A stretch of DNA of 64,000 bases from Echinicola vietnamensis DSM 17526 (GCF_000325705.1 NC_019904.1:5439501-5503500), one strand, 5' to 3'. Positions 52,601 to 62,207 are shown, numbered from the stretch's first letter. Made by a program: numbers and translations. The notes: a model not told the origin generated them from the letters alone.

Positions 52601-54308
52601 TCGGATCAGGTTTGATTTTCTTTCGCTTCACCTCAAATTCAAATTTCTTTTGCAGAAACCGCGCGGGATCATCATCGATTTTTCGAAGCAGTACTTTTTG
52701 CGCGTCATCAGCTCCCCCGCCCGACTTAAAATCATCCGGCACCTCGTCCATCTCCTTGGCCGTTCTGGTTCCGGTGGTGGCGGTTTCCGATAGGCGCTCC
52801 TTTTCCATGTCTTTCTTGGTCGCCTCTTGGCCTCCACCACTCAAATCCTCAGGACTCTTGTTTTGCCGGGTTTTGGCAGGGCCTTTCTCAGCTTGTTCTT
52901 CCGCACTGGCAGGATCCATTTCACGTCCTCCTGAGAGCACCCTGTCCAGCGCTTGCTTGTTTTTCGTGGCCACGGCCAACGTCGGGTCTTGGACAGCAGC
53001 CATCCCAAAAGCCATTTGAGCAGCTGCATAATCCCCGACCTTAAAATAGGCCAAGCCCAAATTATAACTTCCCATCGCAGTGGTATCCTGACTCAAGGCC
53101 TGAATGGCATCATCATAGTCCCCTGCCTTATAAAAAGCGACTCCTTTACGGAGCGGGTCATGGTACAGCTTTGCCGCCTCTTCAAAATCCCCCACATCAC
53201 TTTTCCGCTGTCCTTGGTAATCCCTTGTGTACCAAAGGTCCGCAAATCCTTCTAAGGGCTCTTTTTGTCCGCATGAACTGAGCATTACCGCCAACCCAAA
53301 CACGACCCAGCCACGCCTGAACCACATCAAAAGGATTAGGGCCGCCGGAATTACCAATAGCAGCCCGGCATCCCGCCACTGGTCTTGCTTTTCCTCGGGC
53401 TCCTCGGTAAAACGAAGGTTTTCCCTCACATGCTCGGCAATCCACTTCACATCGCTGTCATCCAAGGTAAGGGTGTGCACCCGACAGTTTTCCAGCGAAC
53501 CAAGCTGGCTCAACACCGTCGCGTCCATCGCAGAATGCACCGCCTTACCACCTACCGTCAACGATCCGCTGCCAGCATAGGCAGGCACCTCGCCCCCCGA
53601 AGGGGTATTAAAGGGCATGATCTCCAGCCGCCCTTTCCGGGAGGTCATAAATCCCTGGATGGTCTTAAAAGTCTCCTCCGAAAAATCATCGGACAGCAGC
53701 AACACCGTCCCCGGCGCAGCGGTCACCGCCATCAAGCTATCCGCCAAGGCCAGCCCCTTGGAAAGGTCCGACCCCCTGAAGGGCATCACCTTAGGAGACA
53801 AGGTCTCAATATGGCTTTTGATAATGTTATAATCCGAGGTCAAGGGCACGATCGTATGGGCAGTCCCGGCATACCCCACTAACGCCACCCTCGCTCCCGG
53901 GCGGGCATCCAGCAAATCGGCCACTTTAAACTTGGCCCGTTCCAGCCTGTTGGGCTGAATGTCGTCGGCGAGCATGCTTTGGGACAGGTCCAGCAGGATC
54001 ACCATCGGCGTTTCCAATACCTGCCCGGGCACTTCCACCTTTTTCCAAGTGGGACCAGCCAAGGCCAGGACACCCAGACTGAGCCCAAAGACCATCAACA
54101 GGTGCATTATCAGCTTCATCCGTCCACTGCCTTTGGCAATCATAAAAGGCCTAAGATGAGGGGCAATGTGTTTTTTCCACGGCATCCGCTCCTGAAGGTT
54201 GGCCAAGCCCAGTACCAGCAACAAGCCCACCCCGGCAAATCCCCAAAGCAGCGTTGGCCTCAAAAAGTGAAAGGCCTCCCAATCTATTGGAAACAAATCT
54301 TCAAACAT
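52584..54308 (-). CDS. BatB-BatC fusion: VWA domain plus TPR domain
   Basis: 574 residues. Two N-terminal helices (LLWGFAGVGLLLVLGLANLQ and LIMHLLMVFGLSLGVLALAG), a VWA domain with MIDAS residues in ILLDLSQSMLADD, VPLTSDY and FRGSDLSKGL, a third helix near 315 (LLLVIPAALILLMWFRRGWV), a membrane segment ending in SSCGQKEP, then TPR repeats (LRKGVAFYKAGDYDDAIQAL, SYNLGLAYFKVGDYAAAQMA) and a Lys/Glu-rich tail ending PDPNEKAW. In many Bacteroidota batB and batC are separate; here one gene covers both. It overlaps batA (8 bases) and batD (17). Confidence 0.88.
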   Translation of the reverse strand: MFEDLFPIDWEAFHFLRPTLLWGFAGVGLLLVLGLANLQERMPWKKHIAPHLRPFMIAKGSGRMKLIMHLLMVFGLSLGVLALAGPTWKKVEVPGQVLETPMVILLDLSQSMLADDIQPNRLERAKFKVADLLDARPGARVALVGYAGTAHTIVPLTSDYNIIKSHIETLSPKVMPFRGSDLSKGLALADSLMAVTAAPGTVLLLSDDFSEETFKTIQGFMTSRKGRLEIMPFNTPSGGEVPAYAGSGSLTVGGKAVHSAMDATVLSQLGSLENCRVHTLTLDDSDVKWIAEHVRENLRFTEEPEEKQDQWRDAGLLLVIPAALILLMWFRRGWVVFGLAVMLSSCGQKEPLEGFADLWYTRDYQGQRKSDVGDFEEAAKLYHDPLRKGVAFYKAGDYDDAIQALSQDTTAMGSYNLGLAYFKVGDYAAAQMAFGMAAVQDPTLAVATKNKQALDRVLSGGREMDPASAEEQAEKGPAKTRQNKSPEDLSGGGQEATKKDMEKERLSETATTGTRTAKEMDEVPDDFKSGGGADDAQKVLLRKIDDDPARFLQKKFEFEVKRKKIKPDPNEKAW

Positions 54309-55308
54309 ACGCCTCTCGGTTTCGTGATTTCTTCAATAATCCCACCAGGCTGGCCACTAAGTTCGCGAGAAAGGCCAAGCCCAAGGCCGCTGCCAGTGGG
54401 TACATGTACAGCAAGGTCTCAGGGCGATGCTCCTCTTCCTCATATTCGATCGGTTCCAGCTTGTCCACCTCAGTATAAATCTGCTGTAACTGCTCGGCAT
54501 CTTTGGCCAGAAAGTACTTCCCTCCTGTCATCTCCGCGATCTGCTGAAGGGTCTTCTCATCCAGGTCCGAACTTTGGCTGCCCGGATCACCAATACCGAT
54601 CGTATAGATCATCACTGAATCCTGCTTGGCCATATCCGCGCCATCCAACGGCAGCACATCCGTCCCGGCATCCACTCCATCGGTAAGCAACAGCATTACT
54701 TTGGTCTTAATGGTATCTTGATCAAACATGTCAATCCCCTTGGCAATGGCTTTACCAATATGGGTCATCTGGCCCGCCATCCCCACATCTGCCTCTTCCA
54801 GCATTTGGTCCACTGTCTGCAGGTCAGGCGTAAACGGCGCCTGCACATATGCATTGGTCGCAAAAAACACCAAGCCCATCCGGTCTCCTTCACGCTTCTC
54901 GATAAATTCGTGCATCAGTGATTTAACCGCATCCCATCGACGTACTTTTTGCCCATCGACTTCCCAGTCCTTCTGGGCCATGCTAAATGAAATATCGGCT
55001 GTAATCAAAAAATTACGAGAGGTCTTCACCTTCATTTTGGGTTCCCCTACCAGCTGTGGAGAAGAAAGGGCCGCCAAAAACAACCCCCAAATCAGGATGA
55101 GTGCCAACCAATTGAAGAAGTTCCTTCTTTTCACCAAAGCGGACTTCCGAGGTTTGCCACCGGTATAATCCAAAGCCCTTTGGTACCCCGGAAACAGTAG
55201 GGCAGCACTTCTCATCCGCAAGGGAGGCAGCAGCCAAAACAGCAATAATGGCAGCGGAAACAGCCAAAAAACCCACGGGTACGCAATTTCAAAATTAGCT
55301 GGCATCAT
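54301..55308 (-). CDS. batA: BatA-like VWA-domain membrane protein
   Basis: 335 residues. N-terminal helices (FWLFPLPLLLFWLLPPLRMR; NWLALILIWGLFLAALS), a VWA domain with MIDAS motif ITADISFSMAQKDW (DxSxS), APFTPDLQTVDQML and LLLTDGVDAGTD, and a C-terminal helix (YPLAAALGLAFLANLVASLV). Paralogous to the VWA half of the next gene. The 3' end overlaps that gene by 8 bases and the 5' end overlaps the DUF4381 gene by 14. Confidence 0.92.
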   Translation of the reverse strand: MMPANFEIAYPWVFWLFPLPLLLFWLLPPLRMRSAALLFPGYQRALDYTGGKPRKSALVKRRNFFNWLALILIWGLFLAALSSPQLVGEPKMKVKTSRNFLITADISFSMAQKDWEVDGQKVRRWDAVKSLMHEFIEKREGDRMGLVFFATNAYVQAPFTPDLQTVDQMLEEADVGMAGQMTHIGKAIAKGIDMFDQDTIKTKVMLLLTDGVDAGTDVLPLDGADMAKQDSVMIYTIGIGDPGSQSSDLDEKTLQQIAEMTGGKYFLAKDAEQLQQIYTEVDKLEPIEYEEEEHRPETLLYMYPLAAALGLAFLANLVASLVGLLKKSRNREAYV

Positions 55309-55798
55309 GGTCTCTTATCCACTTTTTGGTATTTGAAATAATAGCTTTCCTCACCTGCTCGTCCGGTTGCTCTTCCTGATAAACCAATCGTTCGATCCGG
55401 TCATAGATCGAAGCAAATTGAACCCCTTGGGCCTTTTTGTCCAAAAACATGTACCAGGCCTTTCCATACATGTTCCCGACCTGATCCCTTCCATAAGCAT
55501 GCATGGCGGTGCGTTTTAGGAGCACAAGGCTATGGACCAAAGGACTTTGGCCCGAAACGACCCGCTCAAGCTCTGCCAAGGCTGATCTACGGTAGGCATT
55601 TTTTCGATAGGCCCTCACCTTTAAAAAGCCAACGATCAAAATCCCCAGGAGCACCAATCCTCCCAAAATCGGCCAGCCAATGGTCTCAAAAGAAAAAGGC
55701 ACTGCCGATGGTTCCTGCAAAGGCCCCAGATCGAGCTTTGCAGCTAAGTGGACCAGGGAATCGGTCGCCAAAGAATCTTGCCTCACCAACATGCTCAT
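55295..55798 (-). CDS. DUF4381-like membrane protein of the Bat operon
   Basis: 167 residues with one membrane helix (GWPILGGLVLLGILIVGFLK) and a cytoplasmic helical tail (RRSALAELERVVSG, SLVLLKRTAMHAYGRDQVG). This matches the small DUF4381 protein found between DUF58 and VWA genes in MoxR/Bat operons. It overlaps its neighbours on both sides (4 and 14 bases). Confidence 0.75.
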   Translation of the reverse strand: MSMLVRQDSLATDSLVHLAAKLDLGPLQEPSAVPFSFETIGWPILGGLVLLGILIVGFLKVRAYRKNAYRRSALAELERVVSGQSPLVHSLVLLKRTAMHAYGRDQVGNMYGKAWYMFLDKKAQGVQFASIYDRIERLVYQEEQPDEQVRKAIISNTKKWIRDHDAS

Positions 55799-56733
55799 TG
55801 TTTGCCCTTTTTAAAATATGCCTTGATCTGACTTTCCAATGGTGTTACCGTATCCACGCTGAACACCGGAATGCGGTGTTTCTTCAGGGTGGCCTCAAAG
55901 CCCATCAAATCAGCATCAAACCCTTCCTCAAATTGCTTGCGCACGTGGGATTTTTGGCCATCTATACTCACTTGGTAGTCTTGGTTCCCGGCGATAAATT
56001 TCGCCTTCGGCACCGTACGCTCCATGGGATCATACACTTTGGCCACCACCACGTCATTATGCTGGGCTATCTGCTTGAGGTACTTGATTGTCTGCGGAGA
56101 ATAGCGGTGAAAATCCCCGATAAAAAAAACCAAAAAATCATGCGTAACAATATTCCTGATCCGGGCAATCACATCCCGGAGTGCCACATCAAATTCAAAT
56201 TCATTGGAATGAGCCAGCTCGTGGTTTCGGGAAACAATTTTCTCCATAAACCGCAAAATATTTTTCCGGTCTCGCTTGGGAAATATAATATCGGTTCCCT
56301 CATCCGCAAAGACCACTCCGCCTACACGGTCTCCCTCTTTGAGCACCCGAAACGCCAGCATGGCCGCTAACTCTGCCGCCACGACGGATTTGGTGCGTTT
56401 CTGAGAACCAAAAAACATGGATTTCGACTGGTCTACCACTATCAATGCCGGCTTTTCCTTTTCTTCGGTAAACACCCGGGTATGTGTCCGCTGGGTCCTC
56501 GCGGTAACCTTCCAGTCGATGTTGCGGATATCGTCTCCCTTCACATAATTCCTGACCTCCTCAAAGTCAAGCCCCCTTCCGCGCAGTTTGGATGCATGCT
56601 TGCCTGCCAAAATGGTATTCACCTTCTGCTTTCTAGCCCTCAGGCTAAAGTGATGGGCCACGTACTCCATCCTGAGCAGTTCGGGCAGGGAGGTAAAAAC
56701 CTCCGCAGGATATTTTTCGCGCACCTTGGCCAT
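55795..56733 (-). CDS. DUF58 (VWA-like) protein
   Basis: 312 residues, soluble. DUF58 motifs: KHASKLRGRGLDFEEVRNYV, DDIRNIDWKVTARTQRTHTR and a VWA-like strand with ALIVVDQSKSMFFGSQKRTK; later LVFFIGDFHRYSPQTI-type strands. It is always found with MoxR AAA+ ATPases and is thought to be a client or adaptor of the ATPase. Nine bases after moxR and overlapping the next gene by four. Confidence 0.93.
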   Translation of the reverse strand: MAKVREKYPAEVFTSLPELLRMEYVAHHFSLRARKQKVNTILAGKHASKLRGRGLDFEEVRNYVKGDDIRNIDWKVTARTQRTHTRVFTEEKEKPALIVVDQSKSMFFGSQKRTKSVVAAELAAMLAFRVLKEGDRVGGVVFADEGTDIIFPKRDRKNILRFMEKIVSRNHELAHSNEFEFDVALRDVIARIRNIVTHDFLVFFIGDFHRYSPQTIKYLKQIAQHNDVVVAKVYDPMERTVPKAKFIAGNQDYQVSIDGQKSHVRKQFEEGFDADLMGFEATLKKHRIPVFSVDTVTPLESQIKAYFKKGKQ

Positions 56734-56742
56734 ACGTTTCTT

Positions 56743-57708
56743 TTATGCTACTACAGCTACCTTACTGATCACTTCCTCCAGCACCTTATCGGCCGTAATG
56801 CCCTCAGCATTGGCTTCATAGCTTAGGATAAGGCGGTGCCGGAGACAGTCATGCACCACCGCCCGCACATCTTCGGGCGTCACATGGTCACGGCCTTCCA
56901 TCCAAGCGTGGGTCCTCGAGGCCCGGTCCATCGCTATGCTCCCCCTCGGGCTGGCCCCAAAATCAATCCAACTGTCCAGTTCTTCACTGTACTTTTCGGG
57001 ATAGCGGGTCGCTGAGATAAGGTCTACGATATACTTTTCCATCGGCTCACTGATCTTCACGTGAGCGATCTCCTTTCTGGCCGTAAAAATCACTTCAGGA
57101 CTCAGCCGTTCCTTTTGTTCCTCTTTGGCCGTTTGCTGCTCCTCCCTGTTTAGGCGGAGAATGGCCAATTCGGACGCATCGTCGGGATAATCGATGACCA
57201 CGTGCATGAGAAAACGGTCCATTTGCGCCTCTGGAAGCGGATAGGTCCCTTCCTGTTCCACCGGGTTTTGCGTGGCCATGACCATAAACAATGGATCCAT
57301 GGCGTAGGTCTTCCCCGCCACAGACACTTGTCGCTCCTCCATCGCCTCAAGCAAGGCGGATTGCACTTTTGCAGGAGCCCTGTTGATCTCATCGGCCAAG
57401 ATCAGGTTGCTAAAAATAGGTCCCTGCTGGAAAACGAATTTTTCTTTTAGTTCGGGCTGGTAGATTTCTGTCCCGGTGATATCGGAAGGCAAGAGGTCCG
57501 GCGTAAACTGGATCCTGCTCAGCCCACAGTCCAATTCCTTGGAAAGGGTCTTGATCGCCCGGGTTTTGGCCAGGCCGGGAAGCCCTTCCAAAAGCATGTT
57601 CCCATCTGCCAGCAGGACAAGGATAATGCGCTCGATCAACTTATCCTGTCCAATAATAGCGGCCGACATGCGTGTTTTAAGCTCCTGTATTGATTCGATT
57701 GCTGTCAT
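56743..57708 (-). CDS. moxR: MoxR-family AAA+ ATPase
   Basis: 321 residues: Walker A LLEGLPGLAKTRAIKTLS (near 37-54), Walker B LILADEINRAP, the MoxR signature MVMATQNPVEQEGTYPLPEA followed by QMDRFLMHVVIDYP, and the C-terminal lid (GASPRGSIAMDRASRTHAWM). It is the first gene of the six-gene operon (moxR, DUF58, DUF4381, batA, batBC, batD) and supplies chaperone-type ATPase activity, often linked to envelope stress tolerance. Confidence 0.95.
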   Translation of the reverse strand: MTAIESIQELKTRMSAAIIGQDKLIERIILVLLADGNMLLEGLPGLAKTRAIKTLSKELDCGLSRIQFTPDLLPSDITGTEIYQPELKEKFVFQQGPIFSNLILADEINRAPAKVQSALLEAMEERQVSVAGKTYAMDPLFMVMATQNPVEQEGTYPLPEAQMDRFLMHVVIDYPDDASELAILRLNREEQQTAKEEQKERLSPEVIFTARKEIAHVKISEPMEKYIVDLISATRYPEKYSEELDSWIDFGASPRGSIAMDRASRTHAWMEGRDHVTPEDVRAVVHDCLRHRLILSYEANAEGITADKVLEEVISKVAVVA

Positions 57709-57833
57709 GTAATGGCTGTTGAATACTGATTATTTTGCTAATGGTGTTTGAGTATTGATTGGGCTACCGGTCAGAAAGCACTGTCCCAATACTTCATAAA
57801 CAACCTTCCCCTAATCCGATAAACATTCAAGTC

Positions 57834-57863
57834 AAAAAGGGGCAGCCAAAGAATTGCCGCCCC
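57834..57863 (-). terminator. Terminator of the sulfatase operon
   Basis: Stem GGGGC...GCCCC (57839-57843 and 57859-57863) with inner pairing, preceded by five A on the plus strand, so T5 follows on the minus strand. It begins 31 bases past the sulfatase stop. Confidence 0.65.
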
Positions 57864-57893
57864 ATTTTGATGATACTTCATGAAATGATCCGC

Positions 57894-59405
57894 CTAATTT
57901 CTTGGAGGACTGGCCATCTGCTGTACCACTTTGTCGATGGAAAGGGAAGATCCTGTCTGTGGAGGAAAGTCCTTAAATGTGGACAAAAACTCTGCTGCGT
58001 AACGCTGCGCAGGCACAAACAACCACATATTTTCACCATACCATCGAACATACATCCTTGAGTCTGGAGAAACTTCATACGGATCGGCTCTTAAATTAAC
58101 GATCAATGGCCAGCTAGGAGATTTTCGATATGCTTCGGTAATATCACCCTCCATGATGGTAAAATGTAGCTTCCACATACCATAACGGATGGCGTTTAGG
58201 TTAGCTCCGGCATCAAAGTAGAAAATTTCCTTTCTCGGGGATTCTTCTACCTCACCTTTCAGGAACGGTAACATATTATACCCATCCAAGTGCTGCTTGA
58301 AGGTCTTCCCATTGGCCTGATAACCGTTCAATACTTTTTCCTTGATATTGGGCTCACCAGCGGCGGCCAAAATGGTCGGCATCATATCTTCATGAGAGAA
58401 AATATCATTAAATACCGTTCCTGGCTCGATTACCCCTGGCCAACGAATGGCACATGGCACTCGGAAACCACCTTCCCAAGTGGTACCTTTTTCGCCTCGG
58501 AAAGGCGAACTACCACCATCAGGCCAAGTGACTTTCTCTGCTCCATTGTCGGTAGAATACATCACAATGGTATTGTCTGTTATCCCGAGCTCATCTAGTT
58601 TATCCAGAATTCTTCCTACTGCCTTATCATGCTCAACCATTCCATCTGGATATAGCCCAATTCCAGTCACACCTTCGCTTTCCTCCTTCAAGTGTGTCCA
58701 AACGTGCATACGAGTAGCGCTCAGCCATACAAAGAATGGCTTGCCATCAGCGTGAGCCTTTTCGATGAATTCGATGGCTGCATCTTCAAACTCCTCATCG
58801 ACGGTTTCCATCCGCTGCTTGGTCAAGGGACCGGTATCTTCGATACTGCCGTCAGCGGTACTGTGAATCACCCCTCTTGGGCCAAATTTCTTTCTGAACT
58901 CGGGATCCTTGGGATAATAATAACCTTCCGGTTCTTCTTCAGCATTAAGGTGGTAAAGGTTTCCGAAAAACTCATCAAAACCATGGTTGGTAGGCAGGTG
59001 CTCGTCCTGATCGCCCAAGTGGTTTTTACCGAATTGGCCAGTGGCATAGCCCTGAGGCTTCAGCAGATCCGCAATGGTGGGCTGCGAAGCCTGAATACCA
59101 TGGGAATCTCCCGGCATACCAATTGTCAAAAGACCAGATCTAAAAGGATGCTGACCTAAAATAAATGCCGCACGACCGGCTGTACAGGACTGCTGTCCGT
59201 ACCAATCGGTGAAAACAGCTCCTTCATTCGCTATCCGGTCAATATTGGGCGTCTCATAGCCCATCAGCCCGTTGTTGTTAAATCCGACATTGGACCAACC
59301 AATGTCGTCCCCCCAGATGACAAGCACATTCGGCTTGTCCTGAGCTTCTGCAAGCTGCCAACCACCGGTTGCCAAAATGCAGGTTACTAATAGTTTTCTG
59401 ATCAT
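57894..59405 (-). CDS. Secreted S1-family sulfatase (copy 2 of tandem pair)
   Basis: 503 residues with signal peptide (LLVTCILATGGWQLAEAQ). The metal site is VIWGDDIGWSNVG and the formylglycine motif is QQSCTAGRAAFI, with Cys74 as the residue to be converted. The fourth place is Gly, not the usual Ser/Thr of CxPSR, a known variant class. Further motifs are GKNHLGD, YSTDNGAEK and FRGEKGTTWEGGFRVP. It is closely related to the neighbouring sulfatase, 38 bases away. No sulfatase-maturating enzyme gene is in this window. Substrate unknown; a sulfated algal polysaccharide or arylsulfate is possible. Confidence 0.92.
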   Translation of the reverse strand: MIRKLLVTCILATGGWQLAEAQDKPNVLVIWGDDIGWSNVGFNNNGLMGYETPNIDRIANEGAVFTDWYGQQSCTAGRAAFILGQHPFRSGLLTIGMPGDSHGIQASQPTIADLLKPQGYATGQFGKNHLGDQDEHLPTNHGFDEFFGNLYHLNAEEEPEGYYYPKDPEFRKKFGPRGVIHSTADGSIEDTGPLTKQRMETVDEEFEDAAIEFIEKAHADGKPFFVWLSATRMHVWTHLKEESEGVTGIGLYPDGMVEHDKAVGRILDKLDELGITDNTIVMYSTDNGAEKVTWPDGGSSPFRGEKGTTWEGGFRVPCAIRWPGVIEPGTVFNDIFSHEDMMPTILAAAGEPNIKEKVLNGYQANGKTFKQHLDGYNMLPFLKGEVEESPRKEIFYFDAGANLNAIRYGMWKLHFTIMEGDITEAYRKSPSWPLIVNLRADPYEVSPDSRMYVRWYGENMWLFVPAQRYAAEFLSTFKDFPPQTGSSLSIDKVVQQMASPPRN

Positions 59406-59443
59406 TAGAAATGGTTTAGGTGAACATGTAAAATTAAAGTCTT

Positions 59444-60943
59444 TTATTGCCTAGGGGTGAAACTTCCCGACTCCTGTCTAGGAGGAAAATCCTTAAAGGT
59501 CGCCATAAAACTTCCCACGATATTTTTCAATGGTTCAAAAGCAAACATCCGGCGTACTACCCAATCATCGTAATAGGCAGAATTATCCATGGCCAACTCA
59601 AATGGATCGGCATAGAGATCCACCAAAAGAGGAGCCTTCAGTACGGTTTGGGGATAAATCCACGCACCAAGCCCCTCATGATCTTGGGTGGAAAAATGGA
59701 ACTTCCATCTTCCGTACCGCACCGCGCCCAAAGATCCATCATCCACAAAGGCAAAAAATTCATTTCTGGGACCCTCCTCTGCATCACCCGTCAGATAAGG
59801 TAGAAAATTATACCCATCAATATGGACTTTGAAGGTCTTGCCCGCAGCGCTATGGCCATTGAGGAGTTTGGATTTGATATCCGAATCTCCAGCAGCAGCC
59901 AATAATGTAGGTAAGCAGTCTTCTAGCGAAATGATCTCATTGGAAACTTTACCTGCGGCAATCTTCTCTGGCCATCGGATCATAAACGGCACACGGATAC
60001 CGCCTTCCCAAGTGGTGGCCTTTTCTCCTTTGAACGGGGAAGTTCCACCATCAGGCCAAGAGAATTTTTCCGCTCCGTTATCGGTAGTATAAATCACAAT
60101 GGTATTATCCGTTATGCCCAACTCATCAAGTTTGTCCAGCAAAATTCCAATTTGATAATCGTGCTGGGTCATGCCGTCTGCCATGATTCCCAAACCTGTC
60201 TTCCCATCATACTCTTCTGGTAAATGGGTAAAAATGTGCATTCGGGTGGTATTAAACCAAGCGAAAAATGGTTTATCGGCATCGTGCTGTTCTTCGATGA
60301 AATCCATGGTAGCATCCAAGAACTCCTGATCAATGGTTTCCATACGCTCCTTGGTCAAAGGCCCGGTATCCTGAACTGGGCCATCTGCGCTGGATTTCAG
60401 CACTCCCCGTGGGCCATAATTCTCTCTAAAGTCTGCACTTTTGGGGTAATCGGGATTTTCGGGCTCTTCCTCTGCATTCAAGTGGTAGAGATTGCCAAAA
60501 AATCTATCAAATCCATGATTTGTAGGCAAAAATTCATCCAAATCACCAAGGTGGTTCTTCCCGAACTGACCCGTAGCATAGCCATGGGGTTTGAGCAGTT
60601 CGGCGATGGTGGGATCTTCAGGCTGTAGCCCCATGGGATCTCCCGGCATCCCAATCTTAAGCAACCCTGTTCGCTTCGGACTCTGGCCGGTAATGAAAGC
60701 CGCCCTTCCGGCGGTACAGCTTTGCTGACCATAGGCATCCGTAAACCGCATGCCCTCATTGGCAATCCGATCGATGTTTGGCGTCGTATAGCCCATCATT
60801 CCATCGTTATAGGCACTCGTATTGAACCAACCAATGTCATCCCCCATGATGACCAATATGTTTGGTTTTTCTTGCCCCATGGAAGGATAGAATCCCCACA
60901 GCACAAGAAGCACTGTTAAAAATAAAGGTGTCTTGCGTACCAT
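59444..60943 (-). CDS. Secreted S1-family sulfatase (copy 1 of tandem pair)
   Basis: 499 residues from ATG 60943, which begins a clean signal peptide (LFLTVLLVLWGFYPSMGQ); the TTG at 60961 is less likely. Metal site VIMGDDIGWFNTS, formylglycine motif QQSCTAGRAAFITG with Cys76, plus GKNHLGDLDEF, YTTDNGAEKFSW and FKGEKATTWEGGIRVP. It shares the CTAGR variant and most of its sequence with the next gene, so the pair arose by tandem duplication and may act on related sulfate esters. Confidence 0.92.
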   Translation of the reverse strand: MVRKTPLFLTVLLVLWGFYPSMGQEKPNILVIMGDDIGWFNTSAYNDGMMGYTTPNIDRIANEGMRFTDAYGQQSCTAGRAAFITGQSPKRTGLLKIGMPGDPMGLQPEDPTIAELLKPHGYATGQFGKNHLGDLDEFLPTNHGFDRFFGNLYHLNAEEEPENPDYPKSADFRENYGPRGVLKSSADGPVQDTGPLTKERMETIDQEFLDATMDFIEEQHDADKPFFAWFNTTRMHIFTHLPEEYDGKTGLGIMADGMTQHDYQIGILLDKLDELGITDNTIVIYTTDNGAEKFSWPDGGTSPFKGEKATTWEGGIRVPFMIRWPEKIAAGKVSNEIISLEDCLPTLLAAAGDSDIKSKLLNGHSAAGKTFKVHIDGYNFLPYLTGDAEEGPRNEFFAFVDDGSLGAVRYGRWKFHFSTQDHEGLGAWIYPQTVLKAPLLVDLYADPFELAMDNSAYYDDWVVRRMFAFEPLKNIVGSFMATFKDFPPRQESGSFTPRQ

Positions 60944-61261
60944 ACTTTCACGTTTTTTCAAATTCTAATTGAAGTTATAAATTATCCCAAACGAATAATG
61001 GTAACCTTTACCAGTGCCTGCCAATATTTATGGAATGTTTGCAAGAAAAGATCGTTTTAAAAAGACAGAGGGCAGCCGAGCTCCGAAAACTTACCACTAT
61101 GCCATCGCCATATCCAAATGGTGTAAAGCTGATGTTGATGACAAAAATCAGTGTAAAAACCTTACCTCAAATTTAAGGAGGGCAAAACAATAAATGCCCT
61201 GCAGGAAACTCGTCGGCTTCCTGCAGGGCATTTAAATTCCATGTTCCCTAACCCGTTTTCT
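60944..61261. other. Intergenic region upstream of the sulfatases
   Basis: Holds the sulfatase promoter area (no clear consensus match seen) and the terminator of the small-multidrug-export-type gene. No gene is visible. Confidence 0.5.
61184..61233 (-). terminator. Terminator of the COG2426-like gene
   Basis: Perfect 16-bp stem AAATGCCCTGCAGGAA / TTCCTGCAGGGCATTT (61192-61207 and 61218-61233) with a 10-nt loop; a T-rich tract (ATTGTTTT) follows on the minus strand. It starts 29 bases past the stop. Confidence 0.82.
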
Positions 61262-61726
61262 TTAAAACAGGCTGGGCACCAAACTACCCAAATGCGATCC
61301 GAACGCCAAGATCAAACAGGAGATCACCGCTCCTATACTAATGGCTACAAAAGAAGAGACACGTGGCAATTTGAAGATGTAGGCTGCAATGGTCCCCATG
61401 TAAACCCCCGTGAAGGGCAGCGGAATCATGACAAACATCATCAAGCCCCAGAAGCCGTATTTTTGGATTTTATCGCCTACGCCACTTTTGGCGCGGCGCA
61501 TCAATTTTACCGATTGGCTTTTGTATACCCGATACTGCCATAATTTACCATTGAAGGTATCGATCAAAAACATCATCAAAGGAAATACCAGCAAATTGGC
61601 GATCAGTCCTACTCCCAATGCTGTCAGCGGATGGAGGCCATTGAGGACTCCGTACGGAATGCCTACCCGCGACTCTCCAAAGGGAGAAATACTCAATAAA
61701 AAGGTGTAGATTATGATATTGATCAT
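61262..61726 (-). CDS. Small multidrug-export family membrane protein (COG2426-like)
   Basis: 154 residues with four to five membrane helices: IIIYTFLLSISPFGESRVGI, ALGVGLIANLLVFPLMMFLI, YGFWGLMMFVMIPLPFTGVY and FVAISIGAVISCLILAFGSH. SPFGESRVGIPYG and the IPLPFTGVYMG loop are typical of the Sm_multidrug_ex family. The export role is a family label, not proven. It is monocistronic with its own terminator. Confidence 0.85.
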   Translation of the reverse strand: MINIIIYTFLLSISPFGESRVGIPYGVLNGLHPLTALGVGLIANLLVFPLMMFLIDTFNGKLWQYRVYKSQSVKLMRRAKSGVGDKIQKYGFWGLMMFVMIPLPFTGVYMGTIAAYIFKLPRVSSFVAISIGAVISCLILAFGSHLGSLVPSLF

Positions 61727-61856
61727 TTAGAATAAAATAAATACGTAGGAAATGCTCGTTTTTCACATTTCTTAACAGCAACGTACCGAAACGATCCGGG
61801 CACATCCATTAAGGCGTGAAACGAGGTTGTTTAAATCAATAGTTGATGGCAGGAAC

Positions 61857-62207
61857 TCAGCAAACCGGCGGAGCCCTTCCTGAAAAATGCGGCACAGCTC
61901 CTTGACATGGCGAAGCTTTCCATAGCGGATTATAAGCACTTAAAAAAACTTGATCGTGTACGCTAAAGTCTACTGACTTCAGGAAAAAGGTTTTGCTCGG
62001 ATGTTGCTCATGATCACTGAAGCTTACCCGCTCGGCTGTAGAACGCGCCTGAACATGGCTCCTGGCCAAGGAAAAATCCTTTCCCTTCGCCAAGCGGACA
62101 TTTTCTTTTACAGCCTTGGCTACAGTCGCCTCTTCCATTTCCCCAAGGAAAAAGGTAAAGGCCACCAGGCAGAATAAAAAGAAAACGATTTTGGAGCTCT
62201 TATTCAT
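61857..62207 (-). CDS. Short exported protein of unknown function
   Basis: 116 residues from ATG 62207 with a signal-peptide-like start (IVFFLFCLVAFTFFLGEMEE). The mature part has no known domain (KAVKENVRLAKGKDFSLARS, FLKSVDFSVHDQVFLSAYNP) and ends in a Cys/Pro-rich stretch. It could be real because the hydrophobic start is well formed, but it is isolated and its end looks unstructured. Confidence 0.45.
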   Translation of the reverse strand: MNKSSKIVFFLFCLVAFTFFLGEMEEATVAKAVKENVRLAKGKDFSLARSHVQARSTAERVSFSDHEQHPSKTFFLKSVDFSVHDQVFLSAYNPLWKASPCQGAVPHFSGRAPPVC

